From contig CAZQEZ010000050.1 in the NCBI GenBank assembly GCA_964592475.1, forward strand, positions 1-30,324: DNA of 30,324 nt, in the 5' to 3' direction. Made by a program: the position numbers and the translations under genes. Source of the stretch: CAZQEZ01 sp964592475. Lineage in GTDB: Bacteria; Bacteroidota; Bacteroidia; Cytophagales; Cyclobacteriaceae. Under the pieces are notes generated by a model, which saw only the letters and a program-made list of their open reading frames with translations, searched no databases and had not been told where the DNA came from. This document shows positions 25,767-30,324 of the stretch, one piece after another (position 1 is the first letter of the stretch; each line of letters opens with the position of its first letter).

Positions 25767-28430
25767 ATGCAAGATACACTTTTTACAGAAGCACCCCATG
25801 CATATAGTAAAGATGATATAGTTTCACAATATGAAACCGATCAGGAAAAAGGTTTAACCTCAGAAGAGGCAAAGAAAAGACAGAAAAAATACGGACTCAA
25901 TCAGCTTACCGAGAAAAAGCAAAAAAGCCTCTGGTCCATCCTATGGGAACAGGTAAATACTCCGGTAATGTACTTGCTGGTAGCAGCAGCAGGTGTGTCC
26001 TTTGCTTTTGGCGATGTGCCGGAGGGGATTGCTATTGTAGTGGTATTGCTTATCAACATTGGCATTGGCTTTACCATGGAATATCAGGCCAGACAGTCGA
26101 TGAAAGCACTGAAGGAAATGGATAAGATACAGGCCAAAGTGCAACGGGATGGTAAAACCGAAACCATTGATGCCGAACAGCTGGTACCGGGAGATATAAT
26201 ACTACTGGAAGCCGGCGACCTGATACCGGCCGATGCACGCCTGATAAAATCAGCCGAAACCGAAATCAATGAATCACCCTTAACAGGTGAATCAGTGCCG
26301 GTGGCAAAAAACACGGAAACTGAAGAAGAAAACACAGAAGTAGCTGACCGGCTGAATATGGTGTACAAAGGCACTTCCATGACCCGGGGCAAAGCTACGG
26401 GCGTAGTTACCGGTACAGGCATGAAAACCGAAATCGGAAATATTTCTGAAATGGTGAGCTCTACCGAAGAAGAAGAAATACCATTGAATCAGAAACTGAA
26501 CAGTCTGACAAAGAAGCTAATTTGGGTAGTATTGGGAATGGCCGCCTTGTTGGGAGTAGTTGGGTTTGTAGTGGATCAGGATTTCTACACAATCATTCAA
26601 ACCTCCATTGCCTGGGCCATTGCTGCCATTCCGGAAGGCTTGCCCATCGTGGCCAGTATTGCTCTTGCCAAGGGCATGCTGCGCCTGGCTAAACATGAGG
26701 TGGTGGTAAAAAAACTGGCTTTGGTAGAAGCGCTGGGAGAAACCAACATGATCTTTACCGATAAAACAGGAACGCTTACCGAAAATAGGCTGACCGTTAC
26801 CAAAATATTTTTGCCAGAAAATAAGCTGGAAGTGAAATGGAACCAGGAAAACCGTAAAGTTTCATTTGAAAACCAGCAGGAATCAGAGGTATTTGAGCAT
26901 TTATTAAAAATAAGTGTGCAATGTAATAACGCGGTTTATAAACCTGATGATGAACATAAAAGTGAAGGCGACCCGCTGGAAGTAGCCCTGCTAAAATTTG
27001 CTGAATTTCATAACAAAGAGAAAATGCAACAAATACAGCAAGCAGTGCGTATTGGCGAAGACCCATTCGATTCGGAAAGCAAAATGATGGGCACCATCAC
27101 CAAAGAAGATGAGCATTTTTATGTAGCCGCCAAGGGTGCCGGCACTTCTATTTTTGAAATTTCCAATAAGATACTGGACCAGGGAGAAGTAAAGGATTTC
27201 TCTGAAGAAGATAAGAAGCAATGGATGGAGATGAATGATGAAATGGCCAATGATGGCCTGAGAACCCTGGCCTTTGCCTACAGAACCAGTGAAAATAAAC
27301 CTATTGAGCAGGAGGAGGACGAGTTTCTGGAAGATTTGACTTTCGTAGGATTAATTGGCTTCCTTGATCCGCCACAGGAGGAAGTAAAAGATGCGATTGA
27401 TACCTGTAAAAAGGCAGGCATTGAAGTAGTGATGGTCACCGGCGACCATCCAGGCACCGCCAAAAACATTGCCCGGCAGGTAAACCTGGTGGATGATGAA
27501 AATGCACCTACCATCCATGGTTCAGAATTAAAAGATAAATCGGATGAAGAAATACAGAAAACACGCATTTTTTCCCGGGTGAGCCCTGAGCAGAAATATA
27601 CACTTGTGGAAACATTTAAAACAACGGGCAAAATCATAGGCATGACCGGCGACGGGGTAAATGATGCCCCTGCCCTGAAGAAGGCTGACATTGGCATTGC
27701 TATGGGCTTGCGGGGAACACAGGTAGCTAAAGAAGTTGCAGACATGGTACTAAAGGACGACTCATTTGCCTCCATTGTACGGGCCATTCGCCAGGGCAGA
27801 ATTATTTTTACTAACATCCGAAAATTCATCATTTACCAGTTAAGTTACCACTTTGGTGAAATCCTGGTGATTGCAGCCATTAGTTTTAGTTTACTGAAGT
27901 TGCCCTTACTGCCATTACAGCTACTATTCCTTAATATTCTGCTGGACGTATTCCCAGCCTTGGCTTTGGGCATAGGTGATGGCCGTGCCAATATCATGGA
28001 CGACCCTCCAAAAGACCCTGAAGAGCCAATCGTGCATAAAAAAAGCTGGGAGGCCATTATCGTTTACGGGGTGGTAATTGCAGCGGTAATAACCGGCGCC
28101 TATTTCTTCGTAAGATTCGCCTGGGGCTATAGCCATGAGGTGGGCAATAATGTCGCATTTTTTGCCCTGGGCTTTTCACAGCTGTTCCATACCTTGGACA
28201 TGCGTGACCAGGTTGAACATTGGTTCAGCAATCAGGTGACCCGCAACAAATACGTATGGATGGCGATTGCTTTTGGTATTGTGGCCATGCTGGCAGCTTA
28301 TTTCGTACCATTCCTTAAAGACATTTTATCTATTGAAACTTTGGATACGAGAGTTTGGGCTTTGATAGCCATTGCCAGTTTGGTGCCAATGCTGATCAAC
28401 CAGGTAGTGAAGCAGGTATTTAAGTTGTAG
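25767..28430 (+). CDS. P2A-type cation (calcium-like) ATPase
   Basis: An 887-residue P-type ATPase. It has an N-terminal cation-ATPase domain, TGES at residues 173-176 (actuator), PEGLP at 289-293 in M4, phosphorylated Asp332 in DKTGTLTEN, and TGDGVNDAPAL from 627. In M5 the SERCA Glu771 is retained (SYHFGE) but Asn768 is His, and in M6 the NxxxD pair remains (FLNILLD), while M8 has Gln where SERCA has Glu908 (FSQLFHTLD). That pattern resembles single-calcium PMCA or LMCA1 pumps, so export of one Ca2+ is the likely, unproven, role. Hand-counted G+C in two 60-base samples of the gene is 52-58%, against 35% in a neighbouring sample, so codon use differs from its surroundings; this may reflect transfer or expression level. 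Confidence 0.93.
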   Translation: MQDTLFTEAPHAYSKDDIVSQYETDQEKGLTSEEAKKRQKKYGLNQLTEKKQKSLWSILWEQVNTPVMYLLVAAAGVSFAFGDVPEGIAIVVVLLINIGIGFTMEYQARQSMKALKEMDKIQAKVQRDGKTETIDAEQLVPGDIILLEAGDLIPADARLIKSAETEINESPLTGESVPVAKNTETEEENTEVADRLNMVYKGTSMTRGKATGVVTGTGMKTEIGNISEMVSSTEEEEIPLNQKLNSLTKKLIWVVLGMAALLGVVGFVVDQDFYTIIQTSIAWAIAAIPEGLPIVASIALAKGMLRLAKHEVVVKKLALVEALGETNMIFTDKTGTLTENRLTVTKIFLPENKLEVKWNQENRKVSFENQQESEVFEHLLKISVQCNNAVYKPDDEHKSEGDPLEVALLKFAEFHNKEKMQQIQQAVRIGEDPFDSESKMMGTITKEDEHFYVAAKGAGTSIFEISNKILDQGEVKDFSEEDKKQWMEMNDEMANDGLRTLAFAYRTSENKPIEQEEDEFLEDLTFVGLIGFLDPPQEEVKDAIDTCKKAGIEVVMVTGDHPGTAKNIARQVNLVDDENAPTIHGSELKDKSDEEIQKTRIFSRVSPEQKYTLVETFKTTGKIIGMTGDGVNDAPALKKADIGIAMGLRGTQVAKEVADMVLKDDSFASIVRAIRQGRIIFTNIRKFIIYQLSYHFGEILVIAAISFSLLKLPLLPLQLLFLNILLDVFPALALGIGDGRANIMDDPPKDPEEPIVHKKSWEAIIVYGVVIAAVITGAYFFVRFAWGYSHEVGNNVAFFALGFSQLFHTLDMRDQVEHWFSNQVTRNKYVWMAIAFGIVAMLAAYFVPFLKDILSIETLDTRVWALIAIASLVPMLINQVVKQVFKL

Positions 28431-28520
28431 CGTAAAGTTTATCCGTAACTTTCGATTTTCAGTATTAATAAAGATTAAATCTCAAAATGCCCCGTGTCTA
28501 AATTTGTTGCAATGTATTAT

Positions 28521-29045
28521 TCAAAAACCAGCCCTGATACCAACCGAGGGTAATGTAAACAATTCAAAACCTGGTCCTTTAGCAGCAAAAGCCGGAGTGG
28601 TCATTTCAGCATGTAGTTTAATCTTTTTAGCTAAAAAACGATAGCCAATCCTGAATGCAGGCAGAATCAAATTTTCTATTTCCTCATCTCCAAAATAATT
28701 CATTTGCTTGTATTGAAAAGCTGCACCTACAGCATAGTAGAACCCATTACCTTTCGCCGAATAATTATTTATTTGTAGCATTACCCCTACAACATAAGAG
28801 GTAAAGGAATCATCTGGGGTGTCGTAGATTGCAAAAAAATATTGAGCGTATGGTATAATAGAAAACTTATCATTGAAAACCGGAATATCCTGAGCGATTA
28901 AAAACGATGGCCCAACAAATTCAAAGGCGGCATCACCGGTAAAATATACACCGGCAGATGTTTCAATCGTACGTGTTTGAGCAGTTCCATTATTGATGAA
29001 AAGTAGCATCAATATTGCTGATAAAGTTATCTTCAGCTTTTTCAA
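28521..29045 (-). CDS. Small outer-membrane beta-barrel-like protein, function unknown
   Basis: A 174-residue protein with a signal peptide likely cut at GTAQ/TRT (about residue 23). The mature part consists of alternating hydrophobic-polar strands with many aromatics and ends in GIRAGF, a terminal Phe typical of outer-membrane barrels, consistent with an eight-strand barrel similar to OmpA-like or porin-family small proteins. No residue pattern indicates an enzyme. It is convergent with the ATPase gene and reads away from the acs promoter side, so it is its own transcription unit. I do not recognise a named family. Confidence 0.75.
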   Translation of the reverse strand: MKKLKITLSAILMLLFINNGTAQTRTIETSAGVYFTGDAAFEFVGPSFLIAQDIPVFNDKFSIIPYAQYFFAIYDTPDDSFTSYVVGVMLQINNYSAKGNGFYYAVGAAFQYKQMNYFGDEEIENLILPAFRIGYRFLAKKIKLHAEMTTPAFAAKGPGFELFTLPSVGIRAGF

Positions 29046-29367
29046 GATTCAAAGTCAGATATTCATTGTTCAAAATTATATAATGCAATGAATTTACTAA
29101 ATATTTTCAAAAGTTACAAATTAATTATTTCCGAGCTTACCATTAATACAAAAGCACTGAAAGGTCACTTAGTGTCATTGTATTAATTGAGCAGCTGCAA
29201 ATAATTCCAAAATCAAAAGAACTGGTACATTTTATCCGCTTTACCCTTTTTTCTAAATTCAATTTTTGTAATATTTGCTTTTACAAGTAAAACATTTTCA
29301 TCTATTTACATCTTTTTAGATTAGCTTTTTAAAATGACATATTTTTCAATATAAACCTATTATCAAC
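29046..29367. promoter_or_regulatory. Divergent intergenic region upstream of acs with a palindrome
   Basis: A 322-bp A+T-rich stretch between the small barrel protein and acs that must hold both promoters. I see no small gene in it. The only clear structure is the inverted repeat at 29142-29187. A candidate -33 TTTG lies in the TTTTTGTAATATTTG area about 100 bp before acs, but I cannot identify a convincing -7 partner. Confidence 0.4.
29142..29187. repeat. Imperfect palindrome, possible operator or hairpin
   Basis: ATTAATACAA (29142-29151) is a perfect inverted copy of TTGTATTAAT (29178-29187). After a 2x2 internal mismatch, GCACT and AGTGT pair as a further 5-bp stem (one G-T) around a 12-nt loop. 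The element is centred about 200 bp upstream of acs and 120 bp upstream of the barrel gene. It could bind a dimeric regulator or form an RNA hairpin; it lacks a T tail, so it is not a typical terminator. Confidence 0.55.
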
Positions 29368-30324
29368 ATGTTTGACAAAATACAGACCCTGGGTGGCTAC
29401 ATTCACGAATATCAAAAAAGTTTACAATCACCTGATCAATTCTGGTCGCGTATAGCGGAGACTTTCTATTGGCGAAAAAAATGGGACAAAACAGTAGAGT
29501 GGGATTTTCGCAAACCAGACATCAAATGGTTTTTAAATGGTAAGCTTAACATAACTGAAAATATTTTTGAGAAAAATTTATTCATCAAAGGTGATGATGT
29601 GGCAATCATCTGGGAACCCAATGATCCTAATGAAGAAGCAAGAAAAATTACCTACCATCAACTTTATACTATGGTTTGTCAGTTTGGCAATGTGTTGAAA
29701 GCCAATGGAGTAGGTAAAGGCGACCGGGTAGTTATTTATATGCCCATGGTAGTAGAATCAGTGGTTGCCATGCTGGCATGTGCACGTATTGGAGCAGTGC
29801 ATTCCGTGGTATTTGCTGGCTTCTCTGCCAATTCACTATCCGACAGAATTAATGATTGCGGGGCTAAACTGGTATTGACAGCTGATGGTAATTTCCGAGG
29901 AAACAAGACCATCAATTTGAAAGAAATTGTAGATGAAGCGGTGGATAGATGTAAATCTGTAGAAAAAGTGATAGTTTATCAGCGCACTAAAATGGATATC
30001 AATTGGAAAGAAGGTCGGGATATTTGGTGGCACAATGCAGTTGATGGCATCCAATGTGAAGGAAAGGCTGAGGAAATGGATTCCGAAGACATGTTGTTTA
30101 TTCTGTACACTTCCGGATCAACCGGAAAACCCAAAGGAGTAGTACACACCACCGGCGGTTACATGGTTTATACTCAATATACCTTCCAAAATGTTTTTCA
30201 ATACAGCGAAGGGGATGTTTACTGGTGTTCGGCTGATATTGGCTGGATTACGGGCCACTCCTATATCGTTTACGGGCCGCTTTTAGCAGGTGCTACCGTG
30301 GTAATGTTTGAAGGAGTTCCTACT
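29368..30324 (+). CDS. acs: Acetyl-CoA synthetase, partial (5' part)
   Basis: The first 319 codons of a gene that runs off the window end; a full family member has about 630-650. The opening matches acetyl-CoA synthetase: YQKSLQSPDQFW near the start, FLNGKLNITENIFEKN in the substrate domain, GVGKGDRVVIYMP, ARIGAVHSVVFAGFSANSL, and the ANL phosphate loop YTSGSTGKPKGVVH (residues 247-260). The last codons (DIGWITGHSYIVYGPLLAG) continue the expected N-terminal domain. The enzyme activates acetate to acetyl-CoA through acetyl-AMP and is usually inhibited by acetylation of a C-terminal Lys, which lies outside the window. The start ATG at 29368 precedes FDKIQTLGGYIHEYQ. Assignment is strong, though the downstream half is not seen. 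Confidence 0.93.
   Translation, partial: MFDKIQTLGGYIHEYQKSLQSPDQFWSRIAETFYWRKKWDKTVEWDFRKPDIKWFLNGKLNITENIFEKNLFIKGDDVAIIWEPNDPNEEARKITYHQLYTMVCQFGNVLKANGVGKGDRVVIYMPMVVESVVAMLACARIGAVHSVVFAGFSANSLSDRINDCGAKLVLTADGNFRGNKTINLKEIVDEAVDRCKSVEKVIVYQRTKMDINWKEGRDIWWHNAVDGIQCEGKAEEMDSEDMLFILYTSGSTGKPKGVVHTTGGYMVYTQYTFQNVFQYSEGDVYWCSADIGWITGHSYIVYGPLLAGATVVMFEGVPT

Noticed and set aside
27278..27832. 184-codon minus-strand frame inside the ATPase gene
   Set aside because: Antisense to conserved P-type ATPase motifs; long because the gene has high G+C, so few chance stops.

Overview
The window looks like a chromosomal segment of a draft Bacteroidota genome, probably order Cytophagales. The evidence is A+T-rich DNA, A/T-rich start contexts with little Shine-Dalgarno signal, many short signal peptides ending in a Gln-initial mature protein, and families typical of the phylum: DUF5686 with a carboxypeptidase-regulatory domain, DUF2490, a MuiA-like DUF4139 protein carrying a SusC-type NEVVVTGYG motif, and a lipoprotein M49 peptidase. 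Two runs of exactly 100 N (8018-8117 and 13335-13434) are scaffold gaps of unknown true size. I see no rRNA, tRNA, CRISPR array, prophage or intact insertion sequence.

Left part (1-8017): a SnoaL-like protein on the minus strand, then a plus-strand run of envelope genes. These are a secreted protein with MORN-like repeats and a coiled coil, a DUF2490 beta-barrel and a membrane-anchored MORN-repeat protein (702-4422, tightly spaced), followed by DUF5686 and SIMPL-domain proteins. Middle (8118-13334): yaaA, an M49 dipeptidyl-peptidase-III-like lipoprotein and a small secreted DUF4168-like protein on the minus strand, then a bacterial archaeo-eukaryotic release factor (baeRF) gene on the plus strand that is interrupted by a one-base frameshift. 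The end of an unidentified minus-strand ORF runs into the second gap.

Right part (13435-30324): the MuiA-like protein; on the minus strand a CaCA cation exchanger, topoisomerase IB, and a compact run GH3-dxr-rseP that reads as one operon ending in a terminator over the rseP stop. Then come an HtrA/Deg protease, an archaeal-type phosphoglycerate mutase (convergent, sharing a near-perfect two-way terminator), a gamma carbonic anhydrase, a P2A (calcium-type) ATPase with clearly higher G+C than its surroundings, a small outer-membrane barrel-like protein, and the first 319 codons of acetyl-CoA synthetase, cut by the window end.

Most of the window is housekeeping and envelope biology. Calcium or cation handling (CaCA exchanger, P2A ATPase) and envelope quality control (HtrA, RseP) recur. 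The observations most worth following are the frameshifted baeRF gene, the MuiA/SusC domain chimera, the MORN/DUF2490/MORN cluster, and the compositional island of the P-type ATPase. I found no system I could defend as wholly new.
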